DNA of 64,000 bases from Hermatobates lingyangjiaoensis (GCA_026182355.1 JAPFBL010000084.1:12322001-12386000); one strand, 5' to 3'; counted from the first letter of the stretch, positions 34,256-46,595 are shown. Notes: a model not told the origin generated them from the sequence alone. Translations and numbers: made by a program.

Positions 34256-34337
34256 GAAATTTTGACGGAATTGCATGTTTGGAGGTCCCAAAAGTCATTT
34301 TACAAAGTTTTTTCCATGATGTTTGTGGGTGAAAGTT

Positions 34338-34423
<86 letters not shown>

Positions 34424-35095
34424 GAGAGTGTATGTGTGTGGGGGGGGGGGGGGTAATTATTTAATTATTTTGTATTTTGAATCGTAGTATCTTTTAGTAT
34501 TATTGAAGTGTGAAGAATGGACTCTTTCCTCAAGAAGGAGCTATTATATTGTGGACAAATATTTAATTTTTTCATTATCCTAGTCTAATAGTTCATACAT
34601 ATTATTTTTTCAAGATTCCAGCTATACAAGTTTTAAATTATACTGAAAAGCCGGCTTTGAATTTGATTTGACTATGCAAAACTGGCTAATTGCTAATATA
34701 TTTTTACTTAATATACATTTAGAGCAACCTTATAACAGAGTTCAGTACGCAGGAAAAAGATAACACTCTCACAGATTAAATTGAAACTTTTGATTTTTGA
34801 CTAAGTCAAAGAAAAGTGATTTAAAAAAAAATTGCATACCATAAAATTCCCAGTATAATAATTTTATAAAAGAACAAGAATGTAAAACATAATTCAAATT
34901 TAAAAACATGATTTGAAAATTAATAAATGAACTTATCCTACATCTTAAATTAAAAATGATCTTAAAAGGACATTTTTTTCTTGGATGTTTTCGACATTTT
35001 TCAGGCAAAATAGGAATATTTTGAAGTTTTAAATGAAAAAGTGTCTTAAATCTTCAATGTAGGTGAAGTCAGATGAACTACGTAAGAATCTACTT
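34211..35095 (-). mobile_element. TIR element 'T', copy 5 (internally deleted)
   Basis: The right terminus appears in reverse (AAGTGATCGTGAAAAAT followed by TTTTGACGGAATTGCATG), then (TG)n, (GA)n and poly-G at 34342-34453. After that comes the complement of the copy 1 middle section (matching 20230 back to about 19600). The hallmark GTAGCG region is lost. Confidence 0.6.
34342..34453. repeat. Compound microsatellite (TG)n-(GA)n-poly-G
   Basis: Simple repeat grown inside the CA/TG-rich tract characteristic of TIR element T. Confidence 0.9.
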
Positions 35096-35135
35096 AATAA
35101 CTTAATAATAATAAAATAGTGCGTTATATACAGAT

Positions 35136-35294
35136 ACGTTTCACAGTAAACTATTGACACATAGTAAAGGGAACAACACACTTAGTCTTTAATTTTCGGT
35201 TAAACCATCATCAGGAGAGTAGAGATATGCACCAAGCGCGCTTGAGAAGCGCCGGTTGGAGACCCTATAGTAACTATAGTTTACTGTGAAACGT
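35136..35294. repeat. Short inverted-repeat unit holding a family E hammerhead
   Basis: Outer ends ACGTTTCACAGTAAACTA and its complement at 35277-35294. The hammerhead motif lies inside the left half. CGCGCTTGAGAAGCGCCGG near 35240 gives a second small hairpin. Confidence 0.6.
35187..35217 (-). ncRNA. Hammerhead ribozyme candidate, family E
   Basis: On the minus strand: CUC, CUGAUGA, an extra U, stem II GGU/ACC or GGUU/AACC, GAA, helix III AAUU, H17=A, then AAG. The core is complete. The first stem I pair is C-A instead of C-G, then U-A and C-G hold. Confidence 0.6.
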
Positions 35295-35304
35295 TTCCTG
35301 TCCT

Positions 35305-35420
35305 TTTGAACAATCTTCTTGTTCCTCTTTCTAAATTAATTGCAGTTGCTCTCTGATCACAAATTAGAATATCTCAGAGCATTTATTTGACTATAAAAAA
35401 GTAAAGTGATCGTGAAAAAA
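35305..35420 (+). repeat. Direct repeat, second copy
   Basis: Second copy of 34128-34255 with a few substitutions and a small deletion. The pair brackets TIR element copy 5 and the family E unit. Confidence 0.75.
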
Positions 35421-36297
35421 TTCGTAAATTTGTGGATAATTTTGCTGTTTTTCAAATAATAAATATATATTATTTAAATAATACATATTTATTTAAAATA
35501 TCCGTATCCACCTACTCAAGTTCATTATCGTTCTAAGCCTCGGAGGGATCATGGTAATTCACACATACTTGAAAACTACTTTTTTCACTGGTGCTCATAG
35601 GTTGGGCTTTGTTATCAAGGAGTTTTTTCTTATTCTTTCCTCTTCTTTTTCTATTTATTCTTAAAAAAATCTTAAACAGTCACAAACTCTGATATCATGG
35701 TAACCTTGAAGGGCTCTTAAGATGTACATAATAGTCTTCTTGGTGCTAGAATAATGTTGGATTTTTGTGAGTCAGTGCTCTTGTTTTTTATGATTATAAA
35801 AAGAGGATACAAATCTATTGGATATCAGATTTATGCATCTCTTCATGCCAAAATGTTTGGAGAATTCACACTCCCTCAAAGGTTAATGAGGTGTCAGAAA
35901 ATATTAGCTTTCTAGGTCAAGATTCAGTTTTTAAATTCTTTGTTTTTACTGTGATACTGTTCTTGTTATCCATTTGAGATTGGAATTCTTTAAAAAAGGA
36001 ATTCTTAGTCACCTTCCAAGTAACTTAAAAGTCACCCAACCTAATTATAAATATGCGCTGCTAATTTGCTCATAGAATCGAGCATTGCAGCGTAGTAAAG
36101 TCTCATTTTTATTGTTTTTGATGGTTTTTGTTTGTTATTGGAGCTCAGTGTACTATTATTGGTTATTACCTTGTATGAAAGGTTCTGTTGTGGTTGTTGA
36201 TTGTTCATCCTCTATCTGTCTTTGCTTTATTCTTGTATTATTCTTCCACTGCTTTTACTGCAATCTTCAATCAAGATATCTTGGTATCAGAATGATT
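35421..36297. other. AT-rich DNA, no genes seen
   Basis: Only short ORFs with no recognisable product. Confidence 0.5.
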
Positions 36298-37145
36298 GAG
36301 GCATTGGTTCTTATATAATGATTCCAACTTAGTTGTTTAGATCTATTTAAATGTTAACAAACAACTCATTATTCCATTTTTGATTCACCTTTCAATATGG
36401 ATTTAGTTGATCTAAAAAATATGTTCAATCATCTGAGACGTACCTACAAATGAACAAAAAGCAATCCCATGACAGAAAGGTGCATAAACGAAAAGAATAC
36501 TATCAAAAATATATATCGAAAGAAACAATTATCTATTAGAAATATAATTGTGAATACAAATACTAAAGAAACAAAATTAATTCAGGACAACTTCATTATA
36601 AAAATGCTGCTGAAAAATTGAAAAATTCAACCAGCAACTCTTCTTAGCTCTTATAAGAATGGAAGAGAGTGTTCTGAAAAAATATAAAAAAAAACATTAA
36701 ACCTACTAATGGATAAATTAGTTCCAGAAGGACTCGGATGACGACACTGAATTGCTTTATATAAGTGAGTTACTCGTTCCACGTTTGCAACTAATAGATG
36801 AAGTACAGCCTTCAAAAAAAAAAAAAAATGAAAAGAAACCTATTGGAGAAGACTATCATTAAACATTCTGTAAATTCGCAAATGAAATAAATTGTTTGGA
36901 CCTGCTGCATCCAACTCATCGGGATCATCCTAACACGTAAGGCAAAAATGTTGATTCATTTGATTCATTACTTGCGCAATCTGTTATAGTGTGGTATTTA
37001 ATCTTAGTGGGGTATTTAAAAAATTTTTTTTTTTGTAGAGACGCAATTTTTGAAATCCTCCAATACAAAAATGTTATTTGCTTATCAAGTCAGATGTCAG
37101 ATCTAAACAACTAAATTGGAATCATTATATAAGAACCAATGCCTC
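36298..37145. mobile_element. Short TIR DNA element, 848 bp, unknown superfamily
   Basis: The 47-base terminal inverted repeats (36298-36344 and 37099-37145) begin GAGGCATTGGTTCTTATATA and differ at one base. No clear target duplication was seen. The interior has a decayed reading with DLVDLKNMFNHLRRTYK, faintly like a MADF/Myb-type DNA-binding helix, but stops follow and I do not assign it. This could be a deleted DNA transposon or a long MITE. Confidence 0.6.
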
Positions 37146-37793
37146 TGTCATTCAGTGATATTAGAATTTTAATATCAATGTTCACTTTGACACCTGACTG
37201 TGTTTCATTGTCTACACGAATTTGAAAAACCTATTTCAAGCAATACTGGCACAACTGGGCATAGTGTTTCACTCATGACTACATACCACACTATAAATTA
37301 CTTTCAATTTGATCAAAAATTAATTTTTGTTAGATCAAGCATCATATTTCTTAAAGCCATTTCAAAATCTGTGTTGAATATTAAATTGTTTGATTTATAT
37401 TTCTTAAATTAAATTAACACATTTTTATCGTTTCATAAGCAGCTCTTAAAAAAATATTTTAAAAAACAAAAAAAAATCAAAATATATTAGTGAAACATTT
37501 TTAATTGATCATCTCTAGTTACTAATAACATTAGGCCTCACTCAGAGTGATTAATAAATTTAAATTTATCTGAGACTGAAAAACTTTTCTTTATCCATTA
37601 TTGAAGTCATTTGACTTAAGCTTGACAAATGACTAGTGTATTAAATAGGGATTCATCCTGAGCTAAATAAACCTACGCACTATATAATCGTAAAGGTCTG
37701 AATGTCCTAGAGGCTGTAAATAATAATATTACCAGTAGAAATAATCTAAAAATGCTTAAAAAATAAAAAAGCAACTCTAAAATAACATAAAAA
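37146..37793. other. AT-rich DNA, no genes seen
   Basis: No supported feature beyond short ORFs. Confidence 0.5.
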
Positions 37794-39425
37794 ATCTGGA
37801 GTGGCCTACACTCTACTTTACTATAAGTAACTTAATGTCAAATTTCTTGAGTATATAAAACATAACGTCTCATTTAAGCATAACATAAATATCTAAATGG
37901 GATATAATTATTAGCATTTCATTCGTGAGGTAGTATAGATAGTGATTGAAGGACATATCAATTTATAAGCCCTTTTTTGTACATCACAAATAATTTATCA
38001 TTTGCAAATAATTTTATTAGTATAACTACAGCAGTAATAACATTTTTGAAAAACCAAAGTGAACATTTCTTGAAACGAAATATTATCCTACAAGAGAACA
38101 TGGCTATTGTTCAAATAGCCAGTACATTTCTTACATCGTTTACTTGACATCCTTCAAAATTGAATATTAAAGTAAAATTTTCAAATTTAAAACAGGAAAA
38201 TACCCTTTTTTTCTCTGAAAAACATTTTAAAGAGCGAAGAAAATGTTGTTTCAAGGTGATTTGTTAATTAAAGATGTACGATAATTACATTTAATATTCT
38301 CTAAACGAATGATTTCAATTTTGAACTATCTTTTACATTTTTGGTTTTTAACAGAATTATTATACTGGGAATTTTATGGCTTCTTAGTATTTAATAAGAT
38401 CATTTTCCTTCCCCTTTGTCAAATAACATAAATACGAATTTTTTCACAGTGAGTGTTATTATTTTCCTGCACAATATTATTCCTCTTACATCTCATATAA
38501 GTCAATAAACAATTTAAATTATTCCTTTATAAATATCAATTTTATTTCAGTGGATTCGCTCAAAAAATTTCTAAGTCAATGTAAACAATGTAAAAAAATA
38601 TAAAAAAATCTCTTATAATAAAATATAATAGCAGGTGTTCTCTTACTCTAGGATAAACAAACAGTTTTTATAGCGTTATTGCTCTTTCCCGTAATTGAAA
38701 CTTGATGATTTTTTTTTTATGAATTGCTAATTTTTTTTTCCATTTATGGTCAAATTTTCATTATTTTTTAATCAGCCGTTTCGCGTCAAAAAATCATTTT
38801 CTAAAAACAGAAATCGTACTGTAACGCCCCTTTAGCGAATGTAATTTTGAAAAAAAAATATTTCAACTCATTCTCCACATAATGTTCTATTTTTAGGCAT
38901 AGTTTCATTTTGATCCGTCAAACAGTATGGCTTGTATCGCTCTCACAAGGTTTGAGATTGAATTATAAGTCAAAATTATTACATTTTATTGAAAAAAAAA
39001 TATTTCCTGTTGTTTTAAAATTCTGAATATATTTTTCGTTTGTTGCATTTGTAACTCCAAAGATAATGCCAAAATTTCAAAACTCTAGGGTTATCAGTTT
39101 AGGAGAAATAAATGTTTTCTAAAAAACGGTTTTTGGCAAAAAAAGTGACTTTCCCATCATGCATAATTCTTCCCAAACAATAGGGATCTTCTTCTTTATG
39201 GGGCCCAATTTTGTGTAAAATATCAACTTGATCCATCAAAGATTCTGGACCGTAGCGTGGTAACAAGCAATGCTAACACACTCACCCACCCACCCACCCA
39301 CACACACACACAGACATCATCGAAAAAACTTCATAAAACGACTTCTGGGACCTCAAAACATGTAATTCCATCAAAATCTCGAGATCGAATTTTTTCACGA
39401 TCACTGTACTTTACTTATAGTAAAG
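37794..39425 (+). mobile_element. TIR element 'T', copy 2
   Basis: Colinear with copy 1 apart from about 380 bp missing from the middle. The left end is ATCTGGAGTGGCCTACACTC and the right end is CACTGTACTTTACTTATAGT followed by AAAG. The GGACCGTAGCGTGGTAACAA hallmark and CA tract are present. No coding sequence is preserved. Confidence 0.7.
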
Positions 39426-39619
39426 AAAAAAAGAGGATTTTTTCTTAGTTTTTATAGGATTTTATAGGATATAAAATCAACGTAACAACATTTCTGCCAT
39501 ATGTGGATGCTTAAAAAATTTAAGCAAGTAATTGCTTTAATCTTTTAATCTTTAGTAATTGAAAATAATATTCAAAATTATAATTGAAGCCATCTACTGT
39601 TTCTAAATTTAATAATAAC

Positions 39620-39647
39620 TAGATGATCTACCCGGCTTTACCCGGGA
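39620..39647 (-). mobile_element. Helitron 3' terminus
   Basis: On the minus strand the sequence reads CCCGGGTAAAGCCGGG, a hairpin, then TAGATCATCTAG followed by T. A GC hairpin about 10 bases before a terminal CTAG with a 3' T is the signature of a Helitron 3' end. The element would extend to higher coordinates. Its 5' TC end was not located. Confidence 0.65.
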
Positions 39648-41530
39648 AACAATTGAATTCCAACTCTAATAATAAATTACATATAACGAAAACAATTTAA
39701 ATTTTCTATACTTCCATTACTCTTAACTTTTTTGAGATAAACGAAATTAATACGGAATTAAAAAAATTATAGATTACGCAAAAAAGATATAATATAACAC
39801 TGATTATAAATTGCACACATTGTCTAATACAATTGGTGGTTGATAGATTAGATTAAACAAATAATAAAAAGAATATTTTTTGCCAAACTATACATCAAGA
39901 AATGTTGAAAGAAGTCTAAGCTCATTAAAGTGATATGTCTTATTTGTTAAATATAATGACAGGAATTTTAAATTCACAAATCGTTTCAATTAGGAGCCAG
40001 TTAGTTGAAGAGGCTAAGCCATATCACATTACATTTCATTCAATAATTTCAATTTGAAGACTTCACACAGTTTTAAATGTTTAATTAAAATTATATCAGT
40101 AAACAAAATTGTCTCTTAAAAGTTTGAATAACAATATTTTGATGAAATATTATTTGTTTATGAAGAATCATTGTATCGAAAAGTGTCAATTGAGTTCTAA
40201 ATGTTAAATTCTAAATATATTTTTCATTATGTAATGATAAGGGTTATTATGTTAAGAACTGTATTTATACCCAAAACTACATACAGTGATTAAGTTTTAT
40301 ATATGTACATTTTGATTTGAATATTTCTTTATCCATTGTTTATGCTGTATATATTCCCTTATAAGTTTTACTGATTTAGACATTCATAAACCTCTTCTAG
40401 TTAGAAATCATCGATACATATAATAACTTTTCATTTTGCCTATATGGAGTAGGGCCGGATACTAATTACTAATAATTAAATATTTAAACAAACGAATTAA
40501 TCAATCAGGAATAAGAAAAGGAGCCTTACAATTATTAATCTTAAACAAAATACTTTAACTATTCTTTTAAGATTAAAATTAATGGTTCAAATACTGTCAT
40601 TATTATTTCGTAATAGTATCGTGCATACTTAAAGTTAATAATACTAATTTATTTAAGTTATTTAAGCTTAATACACTATTTGAACTAAACCGTTCACGGG
40701 TTTATTGTTCATCAAATACTTGATTATTTCAATCTTTTTAATTTAGAAGTGAATGTTATACAATATACTTATCATAAAACAAACGTTACACTTGGCAATT
40801 AGTGCACCTTAACATCCAACTAGTGTTAATAAGTTGGATAGAGTCAATGAACATGAAATCCAAAATGATTTTTAATAACGTATTTAGTACATATATGAAA
40901 ATAAAATTGTTTTATGAAAAAACAAAGACAATTAGGAATTAAGGTAAACTTGAATGACTAAACTGAAATGAATGAACAAACTTTGACATTCATTAGAGAT
41001 ATTTAGAAAATTGCAAAAAAAAATTACAAGTAGTTATTGTTTGATATATTTGTTAATGATATACGAAGGTATTGTTCTATAATAGGGAAATATATAGAGG
41101 GGAGAATTTGGGGAGTGGGATTAAGGAAGGAGGGAGCGATCTTAGTGAGGAGCTGTGTCCCGGAAAATAAGCAATCTATATGCATAGATGCCTCGGGCCC
41201 ACACAACCCTATTATCTGTATCAATTGTACCGTACCCTTCCCACTTCAATAATATTGTGTTTCCATATTTCCTATTTTTGATGTGGCATTGGACATAGGT
41301 AATTAAGTTGTTTCCTTCACTCCAAGGACAAATTATATTTTGCATATTTTTCTATATTATATTAGGATGACATAATGGCTCTCTTGTGATATGTACGTCA
41401 GTACACCAGAACTGTTATCAATTTCGAGTTTTCATTCTTCTCTCGTTACTCATTAAAATCTCCAATATTCTACAAATTTATGTAATACGAAATTGTGACT
41501 GGGTGGATGTGAAGTCAGTAACCACTTAAT
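39648..41530. other. AT-rich DNA, probably part Helitron body
   Basis: No coding signal. The first several hundred bases may be the body of the Helitron that ends at 39620. A GC-richer patch lies at 41090-41230. Confidence 0.4.
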
Positions 41531-41643
41531 ATTACTTTACGGTAAGTTAAGAATAGTAATCGTGAAAAAATTCAATCTCTAAATTTTGACGGAATAACAT
41601 GTTTTGAGGTCTCTAAAGTTGTTTTATGAAGTTTTTTCGATGA

Positions 41644-41705
<62 letters not shown>

Positions 41706-42245
41706 TGGATGTGTGTCCAAAAGATTTTTGTAGACGCTACAGTCTGGAATTATTTATGGATCAAATTGATATTTTACACAAAATGGGCCTCATAGTGTAG
41801 ATGAGCCCTTATTGTTTGGGAGCAATTATACATGATGGGAAAGTCACATTTTTTGTCAAAACTTGTTTTTAGACAAAAATTTTTCTCCTAAACTATTAAT
41901 TCTAGTGACCTGAGATTTTGGCATTATATATGAGGATACAAAAAAATAAACGAAAAATATGTTCAAACTTTTAAAACAATAAAAAAAATTTTTTTTTTTC
42001 AATAAAAAAAATATTGTAAACATTTTGACTTCTAATTCAATTTGAAAGCTTCTAAAGACGAAAGAAGCCATATCGTCTTAGTGGTCAAAAGAAATTATAC
42101 CTAAAAACAGAAAGTTATGTGGCCAATAAGTTAAGGTAATTTTTTTTAAAATTACATCAGCCAAAAGGGCAGTAAGATCAATGTTATGTTGAGAAAATGT
42201 TTTTTGACGTAAAACAGCTTCTTAATGGACAATGACATTTTCCCA
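41531..42245 (-). mobile_element. TIR element 'T', copy 4 (right half only)
   Basis: Reverse-orientation right half: GTAATCGTGAAAAAATTC, (TG)n at 41647-41702, then GATCAAATTGATATTTTACA and on to TTTTTGACGTAAAACAGC. It ends where copy 3 starts in the opposite orientation, giving a head-to-head pair. Confidence 0.65.
41647..41702. repeat. (TG)n microsatellite
   Basis: About 28 TG units within the CA/TG tract of TIR element copy 4. Confidence 0.9.
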
Positions 42246-44310
42246 GAAATTAAAAAAATCTGGAGTGGCCTGCACTCAACTTTACTATTAGTAAAAATAA
42301 TATCAAACTTCTTGAATATATAATACATAATGTCCCATTAAGGCGTAATATAAATGTCTAAATGGGAGATGTTTTTTAGTATTTCATTCCTGAAGGTAGT
42401 ACGGATAGTGATTCATCCACTAATCAATATATATTCTTATTTTTATATATTACAGCACTGATACATATAATATCATTAGTATAACTACAGCATTAATAAC
42501 ATTTTTGAAAAGCGAAAGTGTAGAGTCACGAAATAATCTCTTACAGCAAAACATTGCTTTTGTTCCAATAGCCAGTTGATCTCTTACATAGTTTATCTGA
42601 CCTCCTTCTACATTGAAGATTTGTTTTAAATAATTGTTAATATAAGTTGTAGGATAATTTCATAAATTATTTTTCAAAGAATATTTTGAAATTTGAATTA
42701 CGTTTTACATTTTTGTTTTTTTGTAAAATTATTATATTGGATTTTTATGGCATGCTAGTGTTTTTTTTTAAAAAATCACATTTCTTTCTCTTTGTCAAAA
42801 TCCAATTTACTCTTAGCGAGTGTTATCTTTTCCTGCGAAGTTTACTATCTTATGCTGTAAATGTATATTGAAAATAAAAATATTAGTAATCAGCCAGTTT
42901 TGCATACTCAAATCTATTGCTAAGTCAGCATATCATATAATTTAAAAGTTTTGTAGTTGAAAGCTTGAAATTTTTGAATAAAATAGATATTAACTATTGT
43001 ACTACAATAGTAAAGAAAACTGGATATTTGTCAACAACATAATAGAAAAGAGTTTATTCCTCACAATACAATCAGACATTCTGACATTGTTTTTTTCAAG
43101 GGTGCAACATATAGAATGATTAGAATATATTTTTAGACCAAACCATCATACCATGAAAAGCATTAGAAATTATATGTTTGATTGGCGTTCATGTTTACAT
43201 GTAAGAATTTATTCTTACAGATCTTCTTAAATTATTTAAAAATTGTTCATTAAACCTGTAATCATCAATTTTATTTCAGTGGATTCACTTAAAGAATTTC
43301 TATATCAATGTAAGCAATGTAAATGAATGTAAACAAATAGGACAAGTATAGCAGGTAAACCATTAGTCCAGGGTCTATATTCAGTTTTTATAGCTTTACT
43401 GTTCTTTACAGCAATTGTATATCAGTTCAATCATCATTGAAATTGAAAATCAGTTATTTTTATAAATTTTTATTTTTCTGTTCAATTTTGGCAAAATTTT
43501 TATTTTTTTTTTAATGATTGGTTTAGTGTCAAAAAATCATTTTGTACTGTAATTGTAAACAGAAATTGTACTGTAACACCCCTTTGGTTAATGTAATTTT
43601 GAAAAAAATTATCTCAACTCATTGTTTACAGAATGTTCTATTTTTATGTCTAGTTTAATTTTGTTCCGATACAGTATGGCTTGTATTGCTCTCATAACAC
43701 TCATATAACACTCATAACACTCTCATAACACTTGTATTACTTATAACACTCAAATTGACTTATAAGTAAAATTTGTTATGTTTTATTGAAAAAAATATTT
43801 TCTGTTGTTTTAATAATGTGAGTTTATTTTTCGTTCATTGCGTTTGGAGCCTCAAAGATAATGCCAAAATTTTAAGAGTCTAGAATTAGTAGTTTAGGAG
43901 ATAAAAAATGTCTAAGAACAGTTTTTTTAACAAAAAAAGTTACTTTGTCATGATGCATAATTGCTCTCAAACAATAGCGCTCATTTACACTATGAGGCCC
44001 ATTTTTGCGTAAAACACCAATTTGATACATTAAAGATTTTGGTTCGTAGCGTGGCCACAAATTTTGGATAGATACTCACCCACCCACAAAGACATCATCG
44101 AAAAAGTTCATAAAACGAATTTTGGGGTCTTGAAACATGTAATCCGTCAAATTATTGAGATCGATTTTTTTTTACAATCACTGTAATCTATATAAATAAA
44201 ATAATGATTTTGTCTGTACATAGCTTAGAACTGACTCATTTCAAGTTTTCTTTACATTTCATACATTGGAGAAACCGAATCCACCCTTAGAAAAATTTCT
44301 GTCGGTTTGT

Positions 44311-44366
44311 CGGTTTGTCTGTTTGTCGGTTTGTCGGTTTGTCGGTTTATCGGTTTGTCTGTTTGT
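44311..44366. repeat. 8-bp tandem repeat (GTCGGTTT)n
   Basis: About seven units with some GTCTGTTT variants, in the 5' part of the Helitron. Confidence 0.85.
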
Positions 44367-44370
44367 CCGC

Positions 44371-44665
44371 AAAACTTTGTCACAAGTAAACTCAGCTACC
44401 ATAAGACATATAAAGCTGAAATTTTTACAGTAGATTTGGGTAGGTCTAACTTAAAATATAGGCTCTGAATTGATTGAAAATTCAACGTAGAAGTGAAGTT
44501 ATGGACGTTTAAAGCAAAAACGTTTGTCACAAGTAAACTCAGCCACCATAAGACATGGCGAGCTGAAACTTTGACACTGGATTTGTGTATGCCTAACTTA
44601 AAATATGGGCTCTAAATAGATTCATAATTAAGTACAGAAACGAAGTTATAGGGCTTTAAGCGTAT
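44371..44665. repeat. About 146-bp tandem duplication in the Helitron
   Basis: Both units begin with TTTGTCACAAGTAAACTCAG (near 44377 and 44523) and continue with ACCATAAGACAT, then CTAACTTAAAATAT. They are diverged, so the duplication is old. Confidence 0.7.
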
Positions 44666-44939
44666 TTTTCTAACTTCAGAGACAAGTTTGTTTTGAAAAT
44701 ACACAGGTGTGGCAAGTAGGTATTGTTAGTTGATTTTAATTTCATTGGAGCATATGAATATATTGTGTATTTGACATCTTTGAAAAGGTGTTTCCCAGGG
44801 TTGAGGATGTACTATCCATTACGAATAAATAGTTTTGTAAACGAGCAATTCTCAACTCTTAATATGAGCAGGCAGGAAAAATCAACAAACAAGTTCTTAC
44901 GCTATATCATACCGAGGAAAGAACTTACAAGTCAGTAAA

Positions 44940-45480
44940 GAGATTGGATTAGTGATGAAGAAGCAGTTCATTATCTAATTGAATTTCTCGACTCTGAATT
45001 TATTTCTCCTGGACTGCTTGCTCATGAGTAAAAACTTAAAGTAGAAGCACCAATCATGCTGAAATTTAGTAGCAGTAACAAATTTCATGTTACAAAACAT
45101 GAGTGCCCCAAAACTGTGCAACGGGACACGACTCTGAGTTCGTGCTCTACATAGATATGCCATAGAGGCGGACATAATGACTGGATGTGGTATTGCGGAG
45201 TCTGTGTGTATACCACGCATATCATTGATTCCGAGCCACTGTCTGTTTCCGTTGAAATGATAGCAATGTCCTGTCAGAGTCTATTTCGCAATGACGTTAA
45301 CTAAGTCGCAAAGGGAGACTTTATCTAACGCAGGAATTCATGTTAGCGAGACCAAGTTTTTCTCACATGGTCAACTATAGTTTACTTGCTCAAGAGTCAG
45401 AGGTTCCAACTGTTTGTTCTTCCGTAAACCTGATGGAAAGACAGCTAATGTGGTGTATACAGAGGCATTTGTTTAACACT
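44940..45480 (+). pseudogene. Helitron Rep/helicase, Pif1-type C-terminal remnant
   Basis: Frames in this stretch spell the tail of a Pif1-like helicase: LLAHE, VEAPIML, CNGTRL (around 45118), IEADIMTG, IPRI.LIPS, FAMT.. KSQ and SHGQ, then VVYTEAFV. These correspond to the last helicase motifs, in which FAMTINKAQGQT is usual for the family. At least three frame changes and several stops are present. Autonomous Helitrons encode this helicase fused to a rolling-circle Rep domain; here Rep and the ATPase core are gone. Confidence 0.65.
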
Positions 45481-45929
45481 GTACTAATAATGGTATTTTC
45501 TACTATTCTATAACTTCTAATTATGGTATTAGTCTATATAATACTATAATTGATATTTTGGAATACCAAGTATAATACAATTTTTGATTCTGTCAAAGAC
45601 GGGTACGTTTGCTAGTTTACTTATAATAGAGTCAAAATTAGCAACTTATAAAAAAATTCGACAAATTTGAGTTTATGCCAAAGCTGTTATTTTCCTGGAT
45701 TGTGCAGTGCACCTGGTTTAAATGTTGACAGTTCAAGTTTTTAAGAGTTAAGTAAATAAAAAATATTTGTTTCTTTGTATTTTTAACTATAATTTTCTAC
45801 TATTAACGTGTAACATTTCTTAGGTTTCATTTGTTTGATAGTATTATATATATTTTTAATAATTTATATTATATATATTGTTAAAAATAATATATGTAAT
45901 ATGTATTATATATATATGGACTCCCCTTT

Positions 45930-46530
45930 AATAAGTACTACAGGTTGCAAATTCTGCGACAAATCCCCTCTGATTGCAATGATCTCACTCTATGAGCTTC
46001 CGAAAAAGCTCCTATTTGGTTGCTAAATGCCCGTAGTGAACCTGGTCTTAATCTAAGGAGATAATGCTTCATTTAATCAGCTTCTTGTCATTGCATTTAG
46101 GTTTTATGTTATTTTTTATTCTCTAATTCATTTTTTAATTTTTGTTATTTAATTATTTCATTTTTTATTATAGAATCATTTTATTTATTTAATATTATTA
46201 TTTGTATTGTCAACATTATGTAAAGTTTTATTTTATTCTATTTTGTATTAAAGCTTAGTCCGTAGCTTTTATTTACGTACTATATCCTCTCTTCATCCCT
46301 CAGTTTATCTTTTATTTATTTATTATCTTTTCACATTTCCTAATTTATTATAAATTGATTCTTATCCTGCTTATTCTTTGTGACTGGGTGCGTGTGCAGC
46401 AACATTGTTTGTCTCTAACCACCTCTGTACCAGTGTGATTGGTTTCCCTCTCTTATCTCTCCTGAAGACGGTTGAAACAGAAAATTATAGACTGTATGTG
46501 TGTGTTTTTAATTTCTCTATGTTTTTTTGT
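45930..46530 (+). mobile_element. Family E unit, second copy
   Basis: Matches the reverse complement of 26590-27206 throughout: TCTGCGACAAATCCCCTCTG at the start, GAACCTGGTCTTAATCTAAG, TTGTCATTGCATTTAGG, the T/A-rich body, AACATTGTTTGTCTCTAAC, and the hammerhead at 46459-46490. In both copies the body lies 5' of the hammerhead. No shared ORF. Confidence 0.6.
46459..46490 (+). ncRNA. Hammerhead-like motif, family E (in 600-bp unit)
   Basis: CUC, CUGAAGA, an extra C, a stem II that begins GGUU but is mispaired at its 3' side, GAA, helix III AAUU, H17=A, UAG. The core bases are intact. Stem I keeps only part of its pairing because GAG has become UAG. Confidence 0.5.
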
Positions 46531-46595
46531 CTACTTCGAACTTTAGATATATAACAACGTGCAAACTACAATAAGAAAACAGAAAAAAAGAATAT

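Larger units (their letters stand above)
44187..45615 (+). mobile_element. Helitron, 1429 bp, with helicase remnant
   Basis: Begins TCTATATAAATAAAATAATG directly after an A and ends GGTACGTTTGCTAG directly before a T, the canonical TC...CTAG borders inserted between A and T. The flanks rejoin a known terminal repeat, which confirms both ends. The expected 3' hairpin is weak. The interior holds 8-bp and about 146-bp tandem repeats and a decayed helicase tail. Confidence 0.85.
42258..45631 (+). mobile_element. TIR element 'T', copy 3, split by a Helitron
   Basis: Left end ATCTGGAGTGGCCTGCACTC at 42258; the body parallels copies 1 and 2 up to ACAATCACTGTA at 44186. The last 16 bases of the terminal repeat, TTTACTTATAATAGAG, lie at 45616-45631 on the other side of the Helitron. 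The two parts rejoin at an A/T junction, the normal Helitron target. Confidence 0.7.

Noticed and set aside
36400..36930. Possible MADF/Myb protein inside the 848-bp TIR element
   Set aside because: Only one short helix-like segment is suggestive and several stops follow.
41604..41795. ORF with a long Cys-Val repeat
   Set aside because: It is the translation of a (TG)n microsatellite within TIR element copy 4.
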